From MGML01 sp964493985 (GTDB taxonomy: Bacteria > Chloroflexota > Dehalococcoidia > Dehalococcoidales > UBA2162), in NCBI GenBank assembly GCA_964493985.1, contig CAZBQL010000013.1, forward strand, positions 1-46,356: 46,356 bases of DNA, read 5' to 3'. Below are positions 39,669 to 46,356 of the stretch, in pieces. Position numbers and translations under genes: made by a program. Each line of letters opens with the position of its first letter. Position 1 is the stretch's first letter. The notes beneath the pieces were generated by a model, which was not told the origin of the DNA, ran no database searches, and saw only the letters and a program-made list of their open reading frames with translations.

Positions 39669-41387
39669 ATGAAAATGACCGGTGCCCAGATAATATTCGA
39701 ATGTATGGTGAAGGAGGGAGTCGAGGTTATCTTCGGTATTCTCGGCGGTGCTGTTTTACCGCTGTACGATACCTTACCGCAATATCCTCAACTTCACCAT
39801 GTCCTTGTCCGTCATGAGCAGGGTGCGGCTCATGCGGCCGACGGATACGCGCGAGTTACCGGAAAAGTCGGGGTATGTTTCGCAACCTCCGGACCGGGCG
39901 CAACAAATCTGGTCACCGGAATAGCAAACGCACACCTGGATTCTGTCCCAATGGTGGCTATTACCGGCCAGGTTTCCAGGCCGTTCATTGGTAAAGACGC
40001 TTTTCAGGAAGTGGACATTACAGGGATCACGCTGCCAATCACAAAACATAATTACATGGTACGAAATGCTTCTCAGATGGCAGAAACAGTAAAGGAAGCA
40101 TTCTATCTGGCAAGGACAGGCAGGCCCGGCCCCGTGTTAATCGATGTGCCGAAAGATGTGTTTACCGAAGAGGTTGAGTTTACTTATCCGAACCGGGTTA
40201 AGATAGCCGGTTACAGACCTACTCTGCAGGGACACCCCACACAGATAAAAAAGGCGGCAAAAGTTATTAACGAAGCGAAGCAGCCTATAATACTGGCTGG
40301 CAGAGGCGTGCTAATATCAGGCGCCAGCGCTAAACTGAAGCAACTGGCTGAAACCGCTCAAATACCGGTAGTGACCACGCTGCTTGGTATAAGCTGTTTT
40401 CCGGAAACGCACATTCTAAATTTTGGAATGGTTGGTATGCATGGCCTGGCTGCAGCCAATATGGCATTAAATGAAACCGATCTGATAATTGCGGTCGGAA
40501 TGAGATTCGATGACCGTGTTACTTCCAACGTAAACACGTTTGCGCCCGGGGCAAAGGTCATACACATCGATATAGACCCGGCAGAAATAGGAAAGAACGT
40601 TAGGGTCGATGTCCCTATCGTCGGCGACGTGAAAGTGGTCCTGAGTGAATTGACTAAACTGATCGAATCAAGGCAGAACCTTGGGTGGTTTGAGCAACTG
40701 GACACCTGGCGTAAGGAACATCCTTCAACCTACATAAGAGAGTCTGAAGGGATCCTGCCCCAGTACGTGGTGAGGAAAATATATGAAGTTACCGAAGGCA
40801 ACGCAATAATTACAACTGGTGTCGGTCAAAACCAGATGTGGGCTGCCCAGCATTACCTGTATGACAGGCCTAATACGTTCGTTTCCTCAGGTGGGCTGGG
40901 AACGATGGGATTCGGCCTGCCGGCAGCGATCGGTGCGAAAATTGGGTGCCCGGATGAGACCGTATGGTGTATCGATGGTGACGGAAGCTTCCAGATGACG
41001 ATACAGGAACTGGCTACTATAGCCCAGGAAAGGATAGCCGTAAAGATAGCTATCCTGAACAATGGTTTCCTGGGAATGGTGAGACAGTGGCAGGAATTGT
41101 TCTATGACAAGAGATACGTGGCAACGCCGTTGAGCGGCCCGGACTTCGTGAAGATAGCTGAAGCATACGGAATCGTAGGAGTACGAGTGAATAACAAGAT
41201 AGACATTGTTCCTGCTATTGAAAAAGCTATGGCTGAAGATGGTCCTTTCCTGGTGGACTTCAGAGTAGAACCTGAGGAAAACGTTTATCCCATGGTCCCA
41301 CCGGGCGAAGGTATAAACGCGATGGTTGAAGAACCTCGCGAGGCGGTGAAAGTCGATTCACAAAAAATAAAAACTCGCAATATGTAG
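39669..41387 (+). CDS. ilvB: Acetolactate synthase, large (catalytic) subunit
   Basis: Thiamine-diphosphate enzyme of 572 residues that condenses pyruvate with pyruvate or 2-oxobutyrate. The catalytic Glu lies in LVRHEQGAAHAADGYARVTG. ATSGPGATNLVTGIANAHLDS, the FAD/middle-domain segments and the ThDP/Mg-binding GDGSFQMTIQELATI are clear. The start MKMTGAQIIFECMVKEGVEVIFGILGG is typical. ilvN follows after 16 nt, forming the usual catalytic and regulatory pair. Confidence 0.97.
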   Translation: MKMTGAQIIFECMVKEGVEVIFGILGGAVLPLYDTLPQYPQLHHVLVRHEQGAAHAADGYARVTGKVGVCFATSGPGATNLVTGIANAHLDSVPMVAITGQVSRPFIGKDAFQEVDITGITLPITKHNYMVRNASQMAETVKEAFYLARTGRPGPVLIDVPKDVFTEEVEFTYPNRVKIAGYRPTLQGHPTQIKKAAKVINEAKQPIILAGRGVLISGASAKLKQLAETAQIPVVTTLLGISCFPETHILNFGMVGMHGLAAANMALNETDLIIAVGMRFDDRVTSNVNTFAPGAKVIHIDIDPAEIGKNVRVDVPIVGDVKVVLSELTKLIESRQNLGWFEQLDTWRKEHPSTYIRESEGILPQYVVRKIYEVTEGNAIITTGVGQNQMWAAQHYLYDRPNTFVSSGGLGTMGFGLPAAIGAKIGCPDETVWCIDGDGSFQMTIQELATIAQERIAVKIAILNNGFLGMVRQWQELFYDKRYVATPLSGPDFVKIAEAYGIVGVRVNNKIDIVPAIEKAMAEDGPFLVDFRVEPEENVYPMVPPGEGINAMVEEPREAVKVDSQKIKTRNM

Positions 41388-41403
41388 AAAAAGGGGTGAC
41401 GAT

Positions 41404-41949
41404 ATGGCACCTGCAAAACATACACTAATAGCGCTTGTTGAAGACAAACCCGGCGTCCTGAATCGGATGGCCAGCCTTTTTCGACGCAGGAGTTTTAATA
41501 TCGAGAGTATTGCTGTCGGACGGAGCGAAGTACCTAACATATCACGCACGACTATCGTTGTAGACGGGACTACCACTTCGGTCGAACAGGTCAGGAAACA
41601 ACTCGACAAAGTTGTCGATGTTGTGAGAGTTGTTGAACTGAGTGCTGAAGATACCATAAGTAGAGAACTGGCTCTCATTAAGGTAAAAGCAAATTCAGTG
41701 ACCAGAAGTGAGATCATGCAGATAGTAGATATTTTCAGAGCGAATATCGTTGATGTCGGTTCCGATTCACTGACCGTCGAAGTAACAGGTGATGAGAATA
41801 AGATCGACTCTTTACTTACCTTGCTCCAGGGTTTTGGTATAAGAGAGTTAGCCAGGACCGGGAGAATCGCGATGACGAGGGGACTACTCAGTCCGCTACA
41901 AATCGAAAAAGATAAACCGGGTACTCGAGCGAAAAAGAAAAAGGAATAA
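41404..41949 (+). CDS. ilvN: Acetolactate synthase, small (regulatory) subunit
   Basis: A 181-residue regulator of IlvB with an N-terminal ACT domain (HTLIALVEDKPGVLNRMASLFRRRSFNIESIAVG) that binds valine for feedback control. A C-terminal domain (LALIKVKANSVTRSEIMQIVDIF...) strengthens catalysis. The basic Lys-rich tail (RAKKKKE) is an add-on. The length is in the ilvN/ilvH 160-185 range. It is followed by 72 nt without a gene and then a universal-stress gene, not by ilvC. Confidence 0.96.
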   Translation: MAPAKHTLIALVEDKPGVLNRMASLFRRRSFNIESIAVGRSEVPNISRTTIVVDGTTTSVEQVRKQLDKVVDVVRVVELSAEDTISRELALIKVKANSVTRSEIMQIVDIFRANIVDVGSDSLTVEVTGDENKIDSLLTLLQGFGIRELARTGRIAMTRGLLSPLQIEKDKPGTRAKKKKE

Positions 41950-42021
41950 AACATTTATTGACATATATTGATTTACACCTGTTTCTGAAGTATTATCGAA
42001 GTAAATACCAGGAGGCGTAAA

Positions 42022-42969
42022 ATGTATCATCGAATGCTGGTCCCACTGGATGGTTCGGAACTCGCGGAAGTTGTTTTTACTTACGCAAAAGAACTTGCCG
42101 GAAGGCTGGATATCGATGTTACTCTGCTGCACGTTGCTTCTCCCGCAGGTAAAAGCATGTTGCCGATGCAACAGGCATACATCAAGCGTGCTGCCGAAAA
42201 GGTAAAAAGACAGGCCAGAGAAGTCCAACAGATGACAGGGATAGAACAGGCAGCCGAAGCTGTGAAAGTGAACGGCGAAATTGTCGAAGGGTACCCGGCT
42301 GACGAGATTCTAAAATATGCGGAAGAAAATGAGTTCGACCTAATTTTAATGGCAGCCAGAGGTCATTCCGGACTGAGACGGTGGAGTATAGGAAGCGTAG
42401 CTTCCAAGGTACTGAGTGCCTCGAAAATACCCATCTGGCTGGTAAGGGCTGACCATACTCCTGATACACCCTACGATGAATGGCCGACAAAGACACTCCT
42501 GGTCCCGCTGGATGGGTCCGAGTTAGCGGAAGAAGTACTCCCTCATGTTGAGATACTGGCACGACAGAAAGGTGAAGAATCTCTTGAGGTGGTACTGTTA
42601 AGGGTAGCCGAGACACCGAGTATTCCTTCGTATTACGGTCCCGAGCTTTCCGGTGTATCGCTTAACTGGGGCGAATTCATGCAGCAGGAAGAAGTCAGGC
42701 GAAAGAAATCATCGATAGAATACCTCGATAAAATAGAGGAGCAGCTAAAAGCAAAGAATATCAATGTAAAAACGGTTGTAGTCGAAGGTAAGTCTAATGA
42801 TGAGATAATTAACTACGCTAACAGTAATCCATATACTATGATCGTAATTGCCAGCCATGGTCGTTCGGGGCTAAGCAGGCTGGTATACGGGAGTGTCGCG
42901 GCCAATCTGCTTAACGGAGTTACCTGCCCGATATTTATGGTTAAGCCAAAGGAAAAAGAGAACGAGTAA
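42022..42969 (+). CDS. Tandem universal stress protein (two UspA domains)
   Basis: A 315-residue cytoplasmic protein with two UspA folds, roughly residues 1-148 and 158-312. Each has an ATP-binding loop of the G-x2-G-x8-G(S/T) kind: ARGHSGLRRWSIGS in the first and SHGRSGLSRLVYGS in the second. Both domains open with LVPLDGSELAE, pointing to internal duplication. It probably binds ATP and responds to stress or energy state. It lies between ilvN and leuA on the same strand with gaps of 72 and 180 nt, so whether it belongs to the same transcript is uncertain. AGGAGG precedes its ATG. Confidence 0.93.
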   Translation: MYHRMLVPLDGSELAEVVFTYAKELAGRLDIDVTLLHVASPAGKSMLPMQQAYIKRAAEKVKRQAREVQQMTGIEQAAEAVKVNGEIVEGYPADEILKYAEENEFDLILMAARGHSGLRRWSIGSVASKVLSASKIPIWLVRADHTPDTPYDEWPTKTLLVPLDGSELAEEVLPHVEILARQKGEESLEVVLLRVAETPSIPSYYGPELSGVSLNWGEFMQQEEVRRKKSSIEYLDKIEEQLKAKNINVKTVVVEGKSNDEIINYANSNPYTMIVIASHGRSGLSRLVYGSVAANLLNGVTCPIFMVKPKEKENE

Positions 42970-43011
42970 GTAAATTGAATACCATGTATCCATTTATTGA
43001 CATAAAAATTA

Positions 43012-43140
43012 CCGGGAGGAATATCCTCATCCTTACTGGCCCCTCTCTGAAATAAGGGAGGGGACAATCCTGTACATTCAAAGAATAAAATGAGGAGAAA
43101 TATTTCTATGAGGGACATCGGTCCACGATGACCCTCCCGG
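43012..43140 (+). promoter_or_regulatory. Structured non-coding region upstream of leuA (candidate leader RNA or REP-like repeat)
   Basis: CCGGGAGG (43012-43019) and CCTCCCGG (43133-43140) are perfect complements enclosing about 110 nt. Within them CCCCTCTC (43040-43047) pairs with GGGAGGGG (43056-43063) as an 8-bp stem with one wobble. The 3' arm runs into GGGAG (43139-43143), the likely Shine-Dalgarno of leuA, so long-range pairing could hide it. The 10-mer CTCCCGGGAG (43134-43143) is itself palindromic. A perfect TTGACA at 42997-43002 just upstream may be a -35 box. The alternative is a dispersed REP-like repeat, because 'CCCCTCTC..GGGAGGGG' motifs are common in such elements. Confidence 0.4.
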
Positions 43141-43149
43141 GAGACAATA

Positions 43150-44667
43150 ATGGATAAAGTAATAATATTCGACACCACACTGAGAGATGGCGAACAGGCT
43201 GCCGGGGCTACTCTGAATATCCAGGAAAAAGTTGAAATTGCCAGGCAATTGGAAAAACTGGGCGTCGACGTTATCGAAGCCGGAATGCCTGTGAACTCGC
43301 GAACCGAACTGGAAGCGGTTGCACTGATATCAAAAGAGGTACGCAACGCTACTATTTGTGGTCTGGCGCGAGCACTTCCCGCTGATATCGATAAAGCGTG
43401 GGAAGCGGTCAAAGAAGCCGCCGACCCCCGCATACATGTATTTCTCTCCGCGTCAGATATCCATATAATGCACCAGTTGAAGAAAAGCCGTGATGAGATC
43501 CTTGAAATGGCAAGAGCAGGTGTTGCCAGGGCAAAAGGATATTTACAGAACGTGGAATTCTCACCTATGGATGCCAGCCGGGCTGAACCCGCATATATCT
43601 ACCAGATACTTGAAGCGGTCATAGATGCCGGAGCTACGACGGTTAACATTCCGGATACGGTCGGATATGCCATGCCCGGTGAATTCGGGAGTCTTATCGA
43701 AGGTATAATAAACAATGTACCTAATATAGACAAAGCGATTATCAGTATTCATTGCCATAATGATCTCGGTATGGCGGTAGCCAACAGCCTGGAAGCTATC
43801 AGGTGTGGAGCGAGACAGGCTGAGTGTACTATTAACGGTATAGGTGAAAGAGCCGGCAATGCTTCACTGGAAGAAATTGTGATGTCGATTAAAACACGAC
43901 ATGACTTTTATAATCTCGAAACGAGTATCGATACGACGCAGATATATAAGACCAGCAGGCTGGTAAGTGATCTGACGGGTTTCCCGGTCCAGCCTAACAA
44001 GGCAATTGTCGGCGGGAATGCCTTCCGGCATGAGTCGGGAATTCACCAGGATGGTGTAATCAAAATGCCTATTACCTATGAGATAATCGAACCTCAAACG
44101 GTCGGAATTCCCGCCAGCACCCTGGTGCTGGGAAAATTGAGCGGAAGGCATGCCTTCAGGGAAAGACTATCCGAGCTGGGTTACAGCCTGACGGAAGAAG
44201 AGTTCACCCAGGCATTTACTGCGTTTAAAGAACTTGCCGAAAAGAAAAAGGAAGTAACCGATAGAGATATAGAGTCGTTGCTGGCCGAGGAAAAACGCAC
44301 CGTTACCGAAGATTACCACCTTAAACGAATTCAGGTAACGTGCGGAGATAAGGGTATGCCGACTGCGGCCGTGAGACTTATTACGCCGGATGAGCGTATG
44401 ATAGAAGATGCCGCGCTTGGAACAGGACCTGTCGATGCGGTGTATAAGGCGATCAACCGTCTCGTCGGCGTCCCGAACAAACTTACGGAGTTCAGTGTAA
44501 AGTCGGTTACCGAAGGTATCGACGCAATCGGCGAGGTGCTTATCCGGATTGAAAGCGACGGTGTATCATATACAGGGCGTGGCGCTGATACGGATATTAT
44601 CGTTGCCAGCGCAAGGGCTTATTTGAACGCTCTGAACCGGCTTCTTGCCGCCGCGAGAACTGATTAA
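43150..44667 (+). CDS. leuA: 2-isopropylmalate synthase
   Basis: First committed step of leucine synthesis, condensing acetyl-CoA with 2-oxoisovalerate. The 505-residue protein has FDTTLRDGEQAAGATL at the N-terminus with the metal-binding Asp8. SIHCHNDLGMAVANSLEAIRCGARQAECTINGIGERAGN is the HxH metal and substrate site, and RHESGIHQDGVIK follows. The C-terminal regulatory domain (about 395-500) that binds leucine for feedback inhibition is present. leuC follows after an 85-nt gap. Confidence 0.97.
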   Translation: MDKVIIFDTTLRDGEQAAGATLNIQEKVEIARQLEKLGVDVIEAGMPVNSRTELEAVALISKEVRNATICGLARALPADIDKAWEAVKEAADPRIHVFLSASDIHIMHQLKKSRDEILEMARAGVARAKGYLQNVEFSPMDASRAEPAYIYQILEAVIDAGATTVNIPDTVGYAMPGEFGSLIEGIINNVPNIDKAIISIHCHNDLGMAVANSLEAIRCGARQAECTINGIGERAGNASLEEIVMSIKTRHDFYNLETSIDTTQIYKTSRLVSDLTGFPVQPNKAIVGGNAFRHESGIHQDGVIKMPITYEIIEPQTVGIPASTLVLGKLSGRHAFRERLSELGYSLTEEEFTQAFTAFKELAEKKKEVTDRDIESLLAEEKRTVTEDYHLKRIQVTCGDKGMPTAAVRLITPDERMIEDAALGTGPVDAVYKAINRLVGVPNKLTEFSVKSVTEGIDAIGEVLIRIESDGVSYTGRGADTDIIVASARAYLNALNRLLAAARTD

Positions 44668-44752
44668 AGACTGCCCGTAGATTAAAGTTGTATACTGTAA
44701 TAACTGACAGGTGTTTCCACAAAACGCTTGCGAATTTATTGAGGTGTGTGAA

Positions 44753-46003
44753 GTGACATTAGTTGAAAAGATACTGGCTGCTCATTCAGGTAAAGACAAA
44801 GTCAGTCCCGGCGAATTTATTAATGCCAGGGTCGATGTCGTGCTGGCTAACGATATTACGGCACCGATAGCCATAAAGGAATTCAGGAAGATCGGTGTCG
44901 ATAAGGTTTTCGATCCTGAGAAAATAGTAATGGTTGCCGACCATTTTGTTCCGAATAAAGATATTCTCTCTGCCGAGCAAGCCAAATTCATGCGGGATTT
45001 TTGCCTCGAACAGGGAATTAAATTCTATGACGTCGGTGAAATGGGTATCGAGCATGTACTTCTCCCGGAACAAGGAATTGTACTTCCCGGCGATGTAGTC
45101 ATAGGAGCCGATTCTCATACCTGCACGTATGGTGCGGTAGGAGCTTTTTCGACGGGGATGGGCTCGACGGATATAGCTTCAGCAATGGCTACCGGATATA
45201 TATGGATGAAAGTACCCCAAACGATCAAGTTCGTGTACAACGGTACCTTGCGGAAGTGGGTCGGAGGTAAAGACCTGATACTTTACACCATCGGTGATAT
45301 CGGTGTTGACGGCGCATTATATGCAGCAATGGAGTTTACCGGGAAGGCTATTAACAGCCTTCCTATGGACGGACGGTTCACCATGGCAAATATGGCTATC
45401 GAAGCCGGAGCGAAAGCAGGGATATTCCATGTTGACGGAAAAACATCAGCTTATCTTAAGCTGAGGGCAAAACGGGAATACACAATTTACGAGCCTGATG
45501 AAGATGCTGAATATGAAAGAGTTATCGAATATGACGTTTCTTCACTGGAACCGCAGGTAGCTCTTCCCCACCTGCCGTCCAACACCAAACCGGTAAGCCA
45601 GGTTAAAGGAATAAAAATCGACCAGGCTGTAATCGGGAGTTGCACGAACGGTCGTTTCGAGGACCTGAGACTTGCTGTCGAGGTACTCAAAGACAGGCAT
45701 GTTCATCCGAATGTACGCTGTATAATTATTCCCGGAACGCAGCAGGTATATTTAGACGCTCTCAAGGAAGGTATCATCGAGAAGTTTGTAAAGGCAGGAG
45801 CTGCCGTCAGTACGCCTACATGCGGACCCTGTCTTGGCGGTCATATGGGTGTACTGGCAGAGGGAGAAACGTGCATCTCGACAACCAATAGGAATTTCGT
45901 CGGCAGAATGGGACACACAAAGTCCGAGGTATATCTTGCCAATCCGGCAGTAGCTATGGCAAGCGCTATCGCCGGTGAGATAACCTCACCTGATAATTTA
46001 TAA
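44753..46003 (+). CDS. leuC: 3-isopropylmalate dehydratase, large subunit (short HACN-like form)
   Basis: Isomerises 2- to 3-isopropylmalate with a 4Fe-4S cluster. The 416-residue protein is the short form common in archaea and many anaerobes rather than the roughly 466-residue enterobacterial form. Active-site blocks are GADSHTCTYGAVGAFSTGMGSTD, the cluster Cys in GSCTNGRFEDL, and CGPCLGGHMGVLAEGE with two more Cys. I place the start at the GTG at 44753 because GAGGTG lies 6 nt upstream. The frame is open 42 nt further but adds unrelated residues. The small subunit leuD should follow but is not in the window. Confidence 0.96.
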   Translation: MTLVEKILAAHSGKDKVSPGEFINARVDVVLANDITAPIAIKEFRKIGVDKVFDPEKIVMVADHFVPNKDILSAEQAKFMRDFCLEQGIKFYDVGEMGIEHVLLPEQGIVLPGDVVIGADSHTCTYGAVGAFSTGMGSTDIASAMATGYIWMKVPQTIKFVYNGTLRKWVGGKDLILYTIGDIGVDGALYAAMEFTGKAINSLPMDGRFTMANMAIEAGAKAGIFHVDGKTSAYLKLRAKREYTIYEPDEDAEYERVIEYDVSSLEPQVALPHLPSNTKPVSQVKGIKIDQAVIGSCTNGRFEDLRLAVEVLKDRHVHPNVRCIIIPGTQQVYLDALKEGIIEKFVKAGAAVSTPTCGPCLGGHMGVLAEGETCISTTNRNFVGRMGHTKSEVYLANPAVAMASAIAGEITSPDNL

Positions 46004-46012
46004 ATCGTTGTA

Positions 46013-46087
46013 ATCCTGAGGACGACGGAGGAGGACGAAGGATCTCCTTTCTTAATGAATGAGATTCTTCGGTGCGCTCAGAATGAC
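46013..46087. repeat. Imperfect inverted-repeat element between leuC and the MGMT-like gene
   Basis: CGAAGGATCTC (46037-46047) pairs with GAGATTCTTCG (46061-46071) with a single mismatch, and the outer TCCTGAG / CTCAGAA arms extend the symmetry. The phrase GAGATTCTTCG...GCTCAGAATGAC is typical of dispersed intergenic repeats in many draft bacterial genomes. A loosely related element lies at 141-215. This was judged by eye, without any genome-wide copy count. Confidence 0.55.
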
Positions 46088-46107
46088 AAAACCTTGGAGA
46101 TGTTATC

Positions 46108-46356
46108 ATGGCTAAATTAAAGAAAACCTGGAAACAGAAACTGCATGAAGACAGGAAAGCCGAAGTTGTCGAGATAACCGAGAACATGAGTCAAAAATAG
46201 GGAACAGGCACCTGCGTGATACCAGCGCCAATTGAAGTAGACGAAATCATGAGAATGGTTCCCTCAGGTAAGCTGATAACGATAAATCAAATCAGGGAAA
46301 CGCTGGCAAGGAGACATGGCGCCACGATAGGCTGACCGATAACCACCGGCATTTTT
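46108..46356 (+). pseudogene. MGMT-like (alkyltransferase-like) gene with two in-frame stops, cut by the window edge
   Basis: One frame from the ATG at 46108 to the end of the window encodes 83 codons resembling a small family related to O6-methylguanine-DNA methyltransferase. It reads MAKLKKTWKQKLHEDRKAEV..., then GTGTCVIPAPIEVDEIMRMV, KLITINQIRETLARRHGATIG and PITTGIF. Codon 31 is TAG (46198-46200) where an aromatic residue, probably Trp, is expected before GTGT. Codon 76 is TGA (46333-46335) exactly where this family has the conserved Cys of C-P-x-T-T-G-I-F. The frame is otherwise undisturbed. It may be a young pseudogene, assembly error or recoding. GGAG lies about 8 nt before the ATG. 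Confidence 0.75.

Noticed and set aside
41953..41990. Full promoter for the universal-stress gene at TTGACA 41958
   Set aside because: The -35 is perfect but no acceptable -10 lies 16-18 nt downstream, so I did not list it as a promoter.
43090..43131. Short frame MRRNISMRDIGPR before leuA as a leucine leader peptide
   Set aside because: It has a Shine-Dalgarno-like GAGGAG but no Leu codon and no terminator hairpin with a T run after it.
1..46356. CRISPR arrays, prophage, integrases, transposases or rRNA genes
   Set aside because: No regularly spaced repeats, phage structural genes, recombinase motifs or rRNA signatures were seen on either strand.

Overview
This window is a housekeeping stretch of a bacterial chromosome. 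It holds about 51 intact or nearly intact genes, one truncated tRNA gene at the left edge, one frameshifted toxin gene and one gene with two in-frame stops cut by the right edge. A run of 100 Ns inside mutS marks it as a scaffold from a draft or metagenome assembly. I see no rRNA, prophage, insertion sequence or CRISPR array. The gene content suggests an anaerobic, non-sporulating member of the Chloroflexota, most likely class Dehalococcoidia. The clues are remA-gmk, the ilvD-ilvB-ilvN/leuA/leuC block, FmdB zinc ribbons, a small 2[4Fe-4S] ferredoxin and frequent TTG/GTG starts. That placement is inference from gene content, not a database result.

Layout. Positions 1-2276 carry tRNA-Lys, hisS and a metallophosphoesterase. 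Positions 2298-4291 (minus strand) carry two zinc-ribbon proteins, a gamma-glutamylcyclotransferase-like protein and an ArsA-type ATPase. Positions 4466-13532 carry an MFS exporter, remA-gmk, nadK with a GNAT and a Nudix gene, a HIT protein, the pterin pair folK/6-pyruvoyl-tetrahydropterin-synthase-like, a Trm112-like protein, a gerW(ytfJ)/DUF2953 pair, an FKBP lipoprotein and a MATE exporter. Positions 13677-19789 carry mutS and a heterodimeric ABC exporter. Positions 19810-23947 carry a histone-deacetylase-like protein with a cysteine-rich partner, a three-gene DUF2089/membrane/SHOCT-like operon ending at a strong terminator, a ferritin-like protein and a FAH-family enzyme. Positions 24141-28145 carry leuS, a hicA/hicB toxin-antitoxin pair with broken hicA, proC and yggT. 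Positions 28307-35797 are a long minus-strand run: flavodoxin, guaA, purD, purE, purB, an MBL-fold hydrolase, rsmD, coaD and ferredoxin. Positions 35947-37779 carry tsaC, rpiB and a HAD phosphatase. Positions 37800-46003 are the branched-chain amino-acid block: attenuator leader, ilvD, ilvB, ilvN, a tandem universal-stress protein, leuA and leuC.

How the genes work together. The minus-strand run supplies late purine synthesis (purD, purE, purB, guaA) next to coenzyme A and ribosome-modification genes. The right-hand block covers acetolactate synthase, dihydroxy-acid dehydratase and the first two leucine steps. ilvC, leuD and leuB are not in the window, and a universal-stress gene lies between ilvN and leuA.

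The most interesting signal is ahead of ilvD. A 14-codon reading frame holds the run Ile-Ile-Leu-Val-Leu-Val-Ile. It is followed by two mutually exclusive hairpins, one of them a textbook terminator. This looks like leader-peptide transcription attenuation responding to all three branched-chain amino acids. Other points worth checking: an MGMT-like gene with in-frame TAG and TGA, the TGA replacing a conserved Cys; a hicA toxin frameshifted in a 7-A run; a pterin synthase with a CExxHGH motif overlapping folK; a 16-bp perfect palindrome on the start codon of the ABC exporter; and a probable CTG start for purD.
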